Shown here piece by piece: positions 17,107 to 25,595 of a stretch of DNA of 64,000 bases. This DNA comes from Terriglobia bacterium (GTDB lineage: Bacteria > Acidobacteriota > Terriglobia > Terriglobales > Acidobacteriaceae), in assembly GCA_020072815.1 (NCBI GenBank), contig JAIQGE010000008.1, positions 62,001-126,000 of the forward strand, read 5' to 3'. Under the pieces are notes generated by a model, which worked only from the letters and a program-made list of their open reading frames with translations, was not told the DNA's origin and searched no databases. The position numbers were made by a program, and so were the translations under genes. The first letter of the stretch is position 1; each line of letters begins with the position of its first letter.

Positions 17107-17151
17107 CCTTGATGAGAACATCAAGGGCGAGGCCGACTTGCGCGCCGAGCC
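17107..17151. repeat. Hairpin plus dispersed repeat core, copy 2
   Basis: An 8-base perfect stem (CCTTGATG, loop AGAA, CATCAAGG; 17107-17126) runs directly into the core at 17126-17151, which matches 1816-1841 with one difference. A tail with GGAGCGCAGCGACA occurs twice near 17205-17245, just before the end of pmbA. The 200-base gap has no gene. Confidence 0.6.
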
Positions 17152-17247
17152 CGCTGCATCGGGCGCCGCTTCAGACTCTGAGCTGGCTGGACTCGGCGGC
17201 GGTGTGGAGCGCAGCGACAGGAATGAAGCGGAGCGCAGCGACAAAAA

Positions 17248-18630
17248 CTAAGCCCCTGCGATGGTCATCCCTTCCAAACGCAGCGTGGGGCAGGCAGTGG
17301 AGCCGCGGAAGACCAGGTCATTGCCGATCTCAGAGATGTTGTTCAGCATGTCCTTGAGATTGCCGGCGACGGTGACTTCTTCCACCGGGTACGTCAGCTC
17401 GCCGTTTTCAATCCACAGGCCGCTGGCGCCGCGGGAAAAGTCGCCGGTGACCAGGTTCACGCCAAAGCCCAGGAACTCCGTCACGTAAAATCCGCGCTTC
17501 ACGTCGCCGATGATCTGCTGCGGCGTACGCGCTCCCGGCTGGAGAAAGAAGTTGCCGCAACCGATGCCCGGGCTCCCGGCGAGTCCGCGCGAAGCGTTGC
17601 CCGTGGACTTCAAGCCAAGCTTGCGCGCTGTGTAGGTATTCAGCAGGTAAGACTTGAGTTCGCCGTTTTCAATGACCACGGTGCGGCGCGTGGGGACGCC
17701 TTCAGCGTCAAAGGGCTCAGTGCCGAAGCCGCCGGGCATGGTGCCGTCGTCAACCACCGTGATGTTGCCGCCGGCAATCTTTTCGCCCAGCTTGCCTGCC
17801 AGGAATGACGACTGGCGGTAAACCGCGTCGCCGGTGGCGGCCTCAAAGATGTTGCCCAAAATGGAAACCGCCACCATGGGGTCGAGCACGATGGGCGCCT
17901 GCGTGGAAGAAATCTTGCGCGCGCCGAGGCGGCGCAGCGTTCGCCGCGCAGCTTCACGGCCTACCGATTCCGGCGACTCCAGCTTGGCCAGCGTGCGGGC
18001 CACGGAGAACCAGTAGTCGCGTTGCATGGAGCCGTCTTCACCCTGGGCGATGGGCACGGCGCTCACGGAACACAGCGACCGGCGATACTCGCCGGAAAAA
18101 CCCAGTGAATTGACCAGAACTTTGTGTCCGGTGCTGGCATCAAAGCTGCCGCCGTCAGAATTCTTGAAACGCGGGTCAACCTCCAGAGCGGCGCGTTCTG
18201 CGCGGCGCGCGTAATCAATGCGCTCCTCCGGAGGCAGCGAATACACGTCTTCAAAGTACAGCTGGAGATCGCCGGGCAGCGCGCCCAATTCATTCGCTTC
18301 AGGAAGCCCGGAGAACGGGTCTTCCGAGGTGACGCGGGCCAGTTCCAGCGCGCCGTTGATCAGGCGGTCCACGCCGTCGGCGGTAAAGTCACTGGAGTAG
18401 GTGCTGGCGGAGCGCTGGCCGCGGAAGACGCGCAGCCCCATGGCGCGCGCTCCGGATTCTTTCAGGGTCTCAACCGAGCCCATGCGCACCACCACGGAGA
18501 ACTCCGTACCTTCGCGCACAACGGCTTCCGCGGCGGAAGCTCCGCCCTTCATGGCGCGGGCGACAACGTCCGTGGCTAATTCGCGCAGATCAGTCTCCGC
18601 TGCGGGAAGAACTTCAGTGTTGGTGGCCAT
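17248..18630 (-). CDS. pmbA: TldD/PmbA-family metallopeptidase component PmbA (TldE)
   Basis: A 460-residue partner of TldD. The heterodimer is a cytoplasmic protease implicated in peptide maturation and toxin/antitoxin degradation. The N-terminal domain (about 10-130) has the PmbA pattern VVRMGSVETLKESGARAMGLRVFRGQR. The C-terminal half has the closing strands GIGCGNFFLQPGARTPQQII and GFYVTEFLGFGVNLVTGDFSRGASGLWIENGEL. It lacks the zinc HExxxH motif, as expected for this subunit. It starts 17 bases after the tldD stop, so it is co-transcribed. Confidence 0.93.
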   Translation of the reverse strand: MATNTEVLPAAETDLRELATDVVARAMKGGASAAEAVVREGTEFSVVVRMGSVETLKESGARAMGLRVFRGQRSASTYSSDFTADGVDRLINGALELARVTSEDPFSGLPEANELGALPGDLQLYFEDVYSLPPEERIDYARRAERAALEVDPRFKNSDGGSFDASTGHKVLVNSLGFSGEYRRSLCSVSAVPIAQGEDGSMQRDYWFSVARTLAKLESPESVGREAARRTLRRLGARKISSTQAPIVLDPMVAVSILGNIFEAATGDAVYRQSSFLAGKLGEKIAGGNITVVDDGTMPGGFGTEPFDAEGVPTRRTVVIENGELKSYLLNTYTARKLGLKSTGNASRGLAGSPGIGCGNFFLQPGARTPQQIIGDVKRGFYVTEFLGFGVNLVTGDFSRGASGLWIENGELTYPVEEVTVAGNLKDMLNNISEIGNDLVFRGSTACPTLRLEGMTIAGA

Positions 18631-18647
18631 GCAAATCCTTGTCTCGC

Positions 18648-20078
18648 TTATCTCGCGGTGCCGCCCACGGTCATACTGTCCAGCTTGATGGTGGGGATGC
18701 CGACGCCCACGGGGACCGACTGGCCGTCTTTGCCGCAGGTACCCACGCCCTCGTCGAGCTGGAGATCATTGCCGACCATGGAAACCTTGGTGAGCGCGTC
18801 CGGCCCGTTGCCGATCAGCGTGCAGTTCTTGAGCGGGGCGGTAACGTGGCCGTCTTCAATCAGGTAGGCTTCAGACGTAGAGAACACAAACTTGCCGTTG
18901 GTAATGTCCACCTGTCCGCCGCCAAAATTCACGGCGTAAACGCCGCGCTTGACCGAGCGAATGATGTCTTCCGGAGAATCTTCGCCGGCCAGCATGTAAG
19001 TGTTGGTCATACGCGGCATGGGAATGTGTTCATAGCTTTCACGGCGGCCGTTGCCGGTGTCCGGCATACCCATCAGCTTGGATGAAAGCTTGTCGCTCAG
19101 GTAACCCTTCAAAATCCCTTTTTCAATCAGGACGGTGTTTTGCGTGGGTGAACCTTCATCGTCCACATTGATGGAGCCGCGGCGCGAAGGCAGAGTTCCG
19201 TTGTCCACTACGGTGCATTTGTCCGACGCCACGCGCTTGCCCAGCATGCCGGCAAAGGCCGAAGTGCCTTTGCGGTTGAAGTCCGCTTCCAGCCCGTGGC
19301 CAATGGCTTCATGCAGCAGGATTCCCGGCCATCCTGGACCAAGCACCACTTCCATCTCGCCGGCCGGAGCCTCGCGCGCGTCCAGCTGGATGATGGCCTG
19401 GCGGGCGGCTTCGTGGGCGTAGTACTCGGGAGTCTTGTCAGTCTGGAAGAAATCCAGGCTCACGCGCCCGCCGCCGCCGGAGGCGCCGCGGGCAGAATTC
19501 TCGCCGGACTTGGCGATGCACGTGAGGCTGAAGCGCGCCAGGGGCTGAACGTCAGTGGCGTAGGTCCCATCGGAGCCGATGACCAGGATCTGGCGGAGTT
19601 CGTCCACGTAGCCGCCACGGACCTGGACAATGCGGGGATCGAAGGCGCGCGCAGCTTTGTCGGCGCGCATGACCAGGTCAAGCTTGGCGGCGATGTCAGC
19701 GTCAGCGGATGGCGATGAAATCTGATAGAGCTGATGCGCCGGGGTTTCTTTCAAGCTCTGTACCGGCTGTTGCGCAGGACCGCGGGCAATCAAGGCGGCG
19801 GTGCGCGCCGCGCGCAGGATCTTTTCCGGAGCCAGATCGTCGGTGTAGGCGTACCCGGTACGCTCGCCTGACAGGACACGTACCCCGCACCCTGCGGAGA
19901 TTCCCTGCGAAGCCGACTTTACAATGGACTCCTCCACGTTGATGGAGGTGGACGTCAGATACTCAAAGTACAGGTCGGCGTATTCGCCTCCGGCGGACAG
20001 AGCTTCGCCCAGATAGTGCTGCAGATCGTTCGCGGTAATCCCGAATTTCTGAAAGAAGAGCGATTGGGTATGTGTCAT
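18648..20078 (-). CDS. tldD: Metalloprotease TldD
   Basis: A 476-residue catalytic subunit of the TldD/TldE protease. The zinc motif is HEAIGHGLEAD, with His256, Glu257 and His261, and a downstream zinc-binding Cys is expected near the C-terminus (GVGTCGKDGQS). The N-terminal part carries family motifs (ADLYFEYLTSTSINVEESIVKSASQGISAGCGVRVL, read in two stretches). The start at 20078 has AGGA a few bases ahead. It is the first gene of a two-gene operon with pmbA. Confidence 0.95.
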   Translation of the reverse strand: MTHTQSLFFQKFGITANDLQHYLGEALSAGGEYADLYFEYLTSTSINVEESIVKSASQGISAGCGVRVLSGERTGYAYTDDLAPEKILRAARTAALIARGPAQQPVQSLKETPAHQLYQISSPSADADIAAKLDLVMRADKAARAFDPRIVQVRGGYVDELRQILVIGSDGTYATDVQPLARFSLTCIAKSGENSARGASGGGGRVSLDFFQTDKTPEYYAHEAARQAIIQLDAREAPAGEMEVVLGPGWPGILLHEAIGHGLEADFNRKGTSAFAGMLGKRVASDKCTVVDNGTLPSRRGSINVDDEGSPTQNTVLIEKGILKGYLSDKLSSKLMGMPDTGNGRRESYEHIPMPRMTNTYMLAGEDSPEDIIRSVKRGVYAVNFGGGQVDITNGKFVFSTSEAYLIEDGHVTAPLKNCTLIGNGPDALTKVSMVGNDLQLDEGVGTCGKDGQSVPVGVGIPTIKLDSMTVGGTAR

Positions 20079-20315
20079 GTTTTCCTGAGCTTATTCGATG
20101 CGACGCGTATTTACGTTATTAGATGCACCAGGGGGCGTAGCAGGCGCAACTTGCATGTCCCCAATTGTCGCACCGTTTTGTGTGCCCGTAAACCGCGGTG
20201 CATGAACCGGAATCCCGCGCACGCCGGGGCCAAGATGGCTCATAGGTAGCCGCTATGCTTGCATTGCTAAAAATGCTGGTCAGCAAACCTATTATGATGA
20301 TCCTACTTTACCAGC

Positions 20316-20321
20316 TATAAT
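20316..20321 (+). promoter_or_regulatory. -10 element upstream of the DUF11 exoprotein
   Basis: A perfect TATAAT in an AT-rich stretch, 58 bases before the start codon; the -35 region is weak. The 300-base gap between tldD and this gene shows no other feature. Confidence 0.45.
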
Positions 20322-20378
20322 CTATCCCCGTAATCTACAGAGTCTCTATTGTCTCGCCTGCAATTCTAAGGAGTAACT

Positions 20379-23300
20379 ATGTGCCCGAGCGGATGGTTTC
20401 CCCTGTTGTCCCAATCTCCTGCTGGGTTTCGGTTGTCTAGCTTGGCCAAGGCCCGTTTCCGCACGCTCGGCACGCGCAAGGCTTCTCATCGCGAACCAGA
20501 TTTGGCTAAGCTGCGGGGCATAGGGAAAACTATGGCGATCGTGTGCGCGATCGCGGGCCTGGCGTTGCTGGGTAGCATGGAAAACGCGCTCGCGCAGACT
20601 CCCGCCGCCGATTCCGCGCCCCTGGTCAGCACGCCGCCGGCGGCTTCGAGACCGACGGCTTCGACACCAGCGGTTGCTCCGGGCGCGCAGGTTGCCCCCG
20701 CCGCGCCGGCTCCGCAAGGCTTGGTGCACATTGTCCCGTTTGGCCGAGGCGGCATCAAGACCACGTCAGCGCCCGTCGGCGCTCAACTGACCTATTGGGG
20801 CGGGCCGGTTATCTCCCAGATTCATGTGGTCGCGGTGTTCTGGGGACCGAACGTCAATACGGCCGTAACCGGGGGCATCGGACAGTTTTTTACCGACATC
20901 ACCAATAGCAGCTTCTATGATTTGCTGACGGAATACAGCACCATCGGAGTCACTGGCGCGGGCGTCCCGGCCATCAGCAGCAACCAGGCGATTGTGCGCG
21001 GCGTGTTTGACACCGCCGTGACCATTACGCCGACTTTGTGTCCGGGGCCCGCTGCGTGCACGCTGTCAGACGCTCAGATCCAGACGGAATTGGCGGCCCA
21101 GATCACGGCAGGCCACGTTCCTCAACCGGTCAACGATGCTACGGGCAACGTTGAGACGTTCTACATGATCTACTTCCCTCCGGGCGTTACCATCAGCCTG
21201 AGTCCCACCATCAAGAGCTGCCAAGCCGGAGGGTTCTGCGCGTACCACTCGAACCTAACATCGAACGTGCCCTATGGAGTTTTGCCGGATTTTGGACCAA
21301 CCAGTGGGTGTGTCAGTCCCCATTGCGGAAGTGGAACAACTTTTCAGAACGTCACCGCCGTCACCAGCCACGAAATGTCGGAAGCCGTGACCGATGTTCT
21401 GGTTTCGTCCGCTATTGATTTCGCGCCTCCTCTGGCCTGGTATGATCCCACACCCAACCATGCTGAAATCGGCGACATCTGCAACGGCCAGGACGCGTTG
21501 GTCAACGTTGGAGCCAACAGCTACGCGGTCCAACTGGAATTCTCGAATGTGCAGAATGACTGCGTAGGTGCGCCGCCGGTTTTCAACCTGTCCGCTCCCG
21601 CAACTGCCTTCTTGACAGTACCCTTCAATTTGACGTTGACGGTGCAAAGCAGCGTGAATCCATCCGCGCTCCCCGGTTACGCGGGCACGGTGCACTTCAC
21701 CAGTTCGGACCCGCAAGCGGTGCTGCCGGCCGATTACACCTTTGTCGCCGCAGACGCCGGCACGCACACTTTTTCCGTTACGCTCCCGACCCTGGGAAAC
21801 CAAACCATCACCGTCCAGGACATCCACGCGGCAGGCTTTCACGGAACCACCACCACGAACGTCAGCAACACTCCGGACCTGACCATCAGCAAGAGTCATA
21901 CCGGCAATTTCACGGTCGGGCAGGTTGGCGCCGTCTATACGATCACTGTTTCCAACGCCGGCGGAGGCCCCACCAGCGGAACGGTCACCGTGACCGACAA
22001 TCTCCCCGCGGGGCTTTCGGCCGCGGCCATCAGCGGCACCGGATGGACGTGCGTGCTGGGCACGCTGACTTGCACACGCTCTGACGCTCTGCCACTGTCA
22101 TCGAGCTATCCCGCCATCTCGCTCATCGTGAACGTGGCCGGCAACGCTCCTGCGCAGGTGACCAACGTGGCCACGGTTTCCGGCGGCGGCGAAGCCAATA
22201 CCGCCAACGACACGGCCAGCGACCTCGCCAACATCAACGCACCGGACCTGATCGTAACCAAGTTCCACGCCGGGGCCATCAACGGCAGCTTCTTCCAGGG
22301 TGAGACCGGTGCGACCTATCTGCTGAACGTCATCAATACCGGCAACGCGTCTACTCTCGCCCCGGTCAGCGTTGTGGACACCCTCCCGACAGGTCTTACC
22401 GCCACGGCCATCAGCGGCACGGGATGGACTTGCACTCTGGCCAACCTGACCTGCACGCGCAGTGACGTGTTGGCAGCCGGAGCAAATTATCCGTTCATCA
22501 CGGTGACGGTGGACGTCGCCCTGAACGCGCCGGCCAACGTGACCAACACGGCCACGGTCTCCGGCGGCGGCGAGACCAATACGACCAACGACCTTGCCCA
22601 GGACCTCACGATTGTTTTGCCTCCGCCGACCACGGATTTGAGCATCTCAGTGTTCAACCCGTTCAACTTCGTGCAGGGCCAGCCGGGTACCTACACCATC
22701 GGTGTTTTCAATGTAGGCACCTTGGATAGTACGGGCACGGTGACAGTCACGGACAGTCTCCCGGCAGGCCTGACGGCGACAAGCATGTCAGGGACGGGCT
22801 GGAACTGCAATTTGCTCTCCGTGACCTGCACTCGCAATGATGTGCTTGCTTTTGGCAGTTCCTATCCATCCATTACGCTGAACGTCAATGTAGCCGCGAA
22901 CGCTGCCGCCGTGGTAACCGATACAGTCACCATCTCCGGCGGCGGTGATGCAAACCCGGCGAACAACACCGCGACCGCCCAAAACCAGGTCGCGCCTCCC
23001 CTGGTGGACCTGGTGATGCAATTTTCCTCGCCGACGGGCTTTTACCAGGGCCAAACCGGCGGCACGATTAACCTGTTCATCAGCAACGCCGGAAACATCC
23101 CGTCGTCCGGTACAGTGACCGTAACCGACGCTCTCCCAACCGGCATGACGGCCACAGCCCTGAGCGGGACCGGATGGAGTTGTACGTTGAGCAGCGTAAC
23201 ATGCACGCGTTCTGATGCCTTGCCCTCAACTGGTCCCGCCTACCCGAATATTGTCTTGACGGTAGACGTAGCCAAGAATGCTCCCGCCCAATTGACGAAC

Positions 23301-23906
23301 ACAGCCACGTTAACCGGGGGTGGTGACGGCAATCCGAACAACAACACCGCCAGCATTCCGTTTCCCATTACGCCAGCCGTTCAGCTAGCGGTTTTGGGGC
23401 CGGCAACAGCCAGCGCTGCCGCCGGACAGTCTTCTACCTTTTCAGTCCAGGTAGCCACAACGGCATCCACCGGAGCGGTCACGTTTGCTTGCAGCGGGCT
23501 TCCCACCGGAGCGGCGTGCAGTTTCAGCCCGTCCAGCATCGCTCCGGTGCCGTCCATCACACCGGTGAACGTGGTGATTTCAACCACGGCCAGAACAGCT
23601 TCAGTTTTTGGCTGGCGCTTCGATCAGACTCCACAGGCCCCGAGCAAACCGGTACTGTTGCTCCTGTTGGGAACAGTAGCTGCAATGGTATTCGTCAAAC
23701 GGAAACGGCCGCTCCTGAGATGGGCGGCGGGCGCGGCTAGTCTGCTGCTTGCGGCTGTGCTGGTGGGATGCGGCGGCGGCAGCAGCACTCCTCAAGTTGT
23801 GCAGAATCCGAACGGTACACCGCCTGGCACATTCGCGATCACTGTTTCAGCCACCGGCGCCACCACCGGTTCCGCAACTCAGGTGTTCACTTTGACCGTA
23901 AGATAA
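20379..23906 (+). CDS. Large secreted protein with metallopeptidase-like head and four DUF11 repeats
   Basis: 1175 residues. An N-terminal extension with a signal-like helix (residues 51-72) leads to a domain at about 100-395 containing HEMSEAVTD (His331, Glu332, Glu335) and WYD....EIGDICNG. This pattern is also seen in the plant EXORDIUM/Phi-1 family and hints at a metal site. Four DUF11-type repeats of about 120 residues follow (about 500-990), each with the elements SGTVTVTD.LPAGL, SGTGW.C and C.R.DAL. An Ig-like domain comes next, then two hydrophobic segments, the second ending in a lipobox-like VLVGCGGGSS near residue 1130. AAGGAG lies 5 bases before the ATG at 20379, which decides this start. 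Its role is unknown, perhaps surface adhesion. Confidence 0.8.
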   Translation: MCPSGWFPLLSQSPAGFRLSSLAKARFRTLGTRKASHREPDLAKLRGIGKTMAIVCAIAGLALLGSMENALAQTPAADSAPLVSTPPAASRPTASTPAVAPGAQVAPAAPAPQGLVHIVPFGRGGIKTTSAPVGAQLTYWGGPVISQIHVVAVFWGPNVNTAVTGGIGQFFTDITNSSFYDLLTEYSTIGVTGAGVPAISSNQAIVRGVFDTAVTITPTLCPGPAACTLSDAQIQTELAAQITAGHVPQPVNDATGNVETFYMIYFPPGVTISLSPTIKSCQAGGFCAYHSNLTSNVPYGVLPDFGPTSGCVSPHCGSGTTFQNVTAVTSHEMSEAVTDVLVSSAIDFAPPLAWYDPTPNHAEIGDICNGQDALVNVGANSYAVQLEFSNVQNDCVGAPPVFNLSAPATAFLTVPFNLTLTVQSSVNPSALPGYAGTVHFTSSDPQAVLPADYTFVAADAGTHTFSVTLPTLGNQTITVQDIHAAGFHGTTTTNVSNTPDLTISKSHTGNFTVGQVGAVYTITVSNAGGGPTSGTVTVTDNLPAGLSAAAISGTGWTCVLGTLTCTRSDALPLSSSYPAISLIVNVAGNAPAQVTNVATVSGGGEANTANDTASDLANINAPDLIVTKFHAGAINGSFFQGETGATYLLNVINTGNASTLAPVSVVDTLPTGLTATAISGTGWTCTLANLTCTRSDVLAAGANYPFITVTVDVALNAPANVTNTATVSGGGETNTTNDLAQDLTIVLPPPTTDLSISVFNPFNFVQGQPGTYTIGVFNVGTLDSTGTVTVTDSLPAGLTATSMSGTGWNCNLLSVTCTRNDVLAFGSSYPSITLNVNVAANAAAVVTDTVTISGGGDANPANNTATAQNQVAPPLVDLVMQFSSPTGFYQGQTGGTINLFISNAGNIPSSGTVTVTDALPTGMTATALSGTGWSCTLSSVTCTRSDALPSTGPAYPNIVLTVDVAKNAPAQLTNTATLTGGGDGNPNNNTASIPFPITPAVQLAVLGPATASAAAGQSSTFSVQVATTASTGAVTFACSGLPTGAACSFSPSSIAPVPSITPVNVVISTTARTASVFGWRFDQTPQAPSKPVLLLLLGTVAAMVFVKRKRPLLRWAAGAASLLLAAVLVGCGGGSSTPQVVQNPNGTPPGTFAITVSATGATTGSATQVFTLTVR

Positions 23907-23959
23907 CGGCTCGTTCGCCTGGCGGATTGAACTCGTAATTCGCCAGGCCGTTCTCTCGC

Positions 23960-25516
23960 ATGACTCCCGAACTACTCGCACGCGCGCTCCAGGAGTTTCT
24001 CGCCGATGCCGGAAGCGGCGTGGTCATCGAAGACGGGCAGATCATCTTCGACCTGGATTCCTCGCAATACTCCGTCTCCGCCGAACGCGGCAAGTGCCTG
24101 CTGCACCTGTGGTCTGAAGAGCGCAACGTGGTACGCAGTGTGGTTGACGCGGAAGCTAAGGACGGCGTGCTCACGCTGAGCGTGCGCCGCTTTGCCCAGG
24201 CCAAGCCGCACAAGCTGGAAATCTGCCGCGACCGCGACCGCCGCACGCCCACCGCCAAGAAAGCTTCGCGCAGCCGCTACGCACGGTTACTGGAGCATGT
24301 ACTCCGCCGCAGCGAACCGGACTGGAACCTGGCCGGCGGCAAGCTTGCCACCGGCATGGACCTGGAGCGCAGTTTTTCTCCGGTGTACGCCCGCGGGCTG
24401 CTGCGCAAAGGCCGCTCCGCCCTGGCTGTGCTGGGAGTGAACCAGCAGGAAACCCAAGGCTCGGTGGATGCCGCGCTTACGTTTGGCTTGCTCTGGCTGG
24501 CGGCCTGTCGCGAACGCGAAGCCGGCCACAGCGTGGTGGAAGGGCTGAGGCTTTACGTTCCGCCGCGCAGTTCCAGCACGCTGCAGATCCGCCTGGCCCA
24601 CCTGAACCAAGATGCCGCCAAGTTTCAACTCTGTGAGCTGGACGAGCGCGACGAATCGCTCAGCGAAGTTGACTTCCACGATACCGGCAACATTCATACA
24701 CGTTTAGTGCACTGTCCGGATAGCGCGCAGACCCGCGCGCGGTTTGAGGGCGCCGTCCGTAAAGTGCTCACCTGCGCGCCGCAGGCGGAGGCGGCTGTGC
24801 TCTCGCCAACCGAGATTGCGTTTCGCGTTCATGGCATGGAAATCGCGCGAGTACGCGCGGTAAACAAGCCGGGAACGTTCAGTGTGGAAGAGGAAACCGT
24901 CTTCGGCGTGCCGGGATTTGAAGCGCGGCTGACGGAAGAAAGTGAATCTGTGTTCGCCGACTATGCGAAAACAGTTGCGATAGCGCGGTCGGTGAGCGGC
25001 GACCGCCGTGATCCGCTGTGGCGCATGTATCCCGAACGCTGGCTGGAGTCGCTGGTGTTCAAGAACGTGGCAGCCATTGATTCCCGCCTGGAGTCTTCCC
25101 ACTCAGACGGCTCACGCGTCTATTCCCAGGTCCCTGCGTTTTCCGCCTCTGACCGCGCCATGATTGACGTGCTCACCTGCACCCACGACGGACGGCTGGC
25201 TGTCTTGGAACTCAAGGCCGATGAAGACATCCACCTGCCGCTGCAAGGCCTGGACTACTGGGCGCGCGTGCTGTGGCATCATCAGCGCGGCGAGTTCCAG
25301 CAGTATGGATATTTTCCCGGCGTCGAGCTATCGTCCAAGCCGCCGCTGCTGCTTCTGGTGGCGCCGTCATTGCGTGTGCATCCCGCGGCGGACACCATCC
25401 TGCGGTATTTCTCGCCGGAGATCGAGTGGACGCTGGTGGGCGTGGATGAGAGATGGCGGGAGGGAGTGAGGGTGGTATTCAGGAAATCTTCTGCGCAATC
25501 TGCCCGCGGGGTTTGA
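23960..25516 (+). CDS. Uncharacterised protein with PD-(D/E)XK-like core
   Basis: 518 residues, no signal peptide, family not recognised. The C-terminal third (about 385-455) reads IDVLTCTHDGRLAVLELKADED, giving an Asp403...Glu417-x-Lys419 set followed by a helix (LQGLDYWARVLWHH). This is the spacing of PD-(D/E)XK nucleases such as NucS-type enzymes. The N-terminal 380 residues are mixed alpha/beta with no obvious motif. It could be a DNA repair nuclease or simply share the fold. It is convergent with the UvrC-like gene, which would suit a DNA-repair context. Its stop falls at the edge of an inverted repeat. Confidence 0.6.
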   Translation: MTPELLARALQEFLADAGSGVVIEDGQIIFDLDSSQYSVSAERGKCLLHLWSEERNVVRSVVDAEAKDGVLTLSVRRFAQAKPHKLEICRDRDRRTPTAKKASRSRYARLLEHVLRRSEPDWNLAGGKLATGMDLERSFSPVYARGLLRKGRSALAVLGVNQQETQGSVDAALTFGLLWLAACREREAGHSVVEGLRLYVPPRSSSTLQIRLAHLNQDAAKFQLCELDERDESLSEVDFHDTGNIHTRLVHCPDSAQTRARFEGAVRKVLTCAPQAEAAVLSPTEIAFRVHGMEIARVRAVNKPGTFSVEEETVFGVPGFEARLTEESESVFADYAKTVAIARSVSGDRRDPLWRMYPERWLESLVFKNVAAIDSRLESSHSDGSRVYSQVPAFSASDRAMIDVLTCTHDGRLAVLELKADEDIHLPLQGLDYWARVLWHHQRGEFQQYGYFPGVELSSKPPLLLLVAPSLRVHPAADTILRYFSPEIEWTLVGVDERWREGVRVVFRKSSAQSARGV

Positions 25517-25595
25517 CCACGAAGGACACGAAGGATCACAAAGGAAGTGTGCTCGGCTGGCCCGGGCCTTCGTGTTCCTTCGTGTCCTTTGTGGT
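25516..25595. repeat. Inverted ACCACGAAGGACACGAAGG repeat between convergent genes
   Basis: Arms of about 29 bases (25516-25544 and 25567-25595) are imperfect reverse complements and contain ACCAC-AAGGACACGAAGG. The left arm begins at the stop of the 518-residue gene; the right arm lies within the last codons of the UvrC-like gene. It could act as a bidirectional terminator. Confidence 0.6.

Noticed and set aside
21875-23370. Regular repeats that might suggest a CRISPR array
   Set aside because: They are diverged 120-codon DUF11 protein repeats in one open frame, not short identical repeats with spacers.
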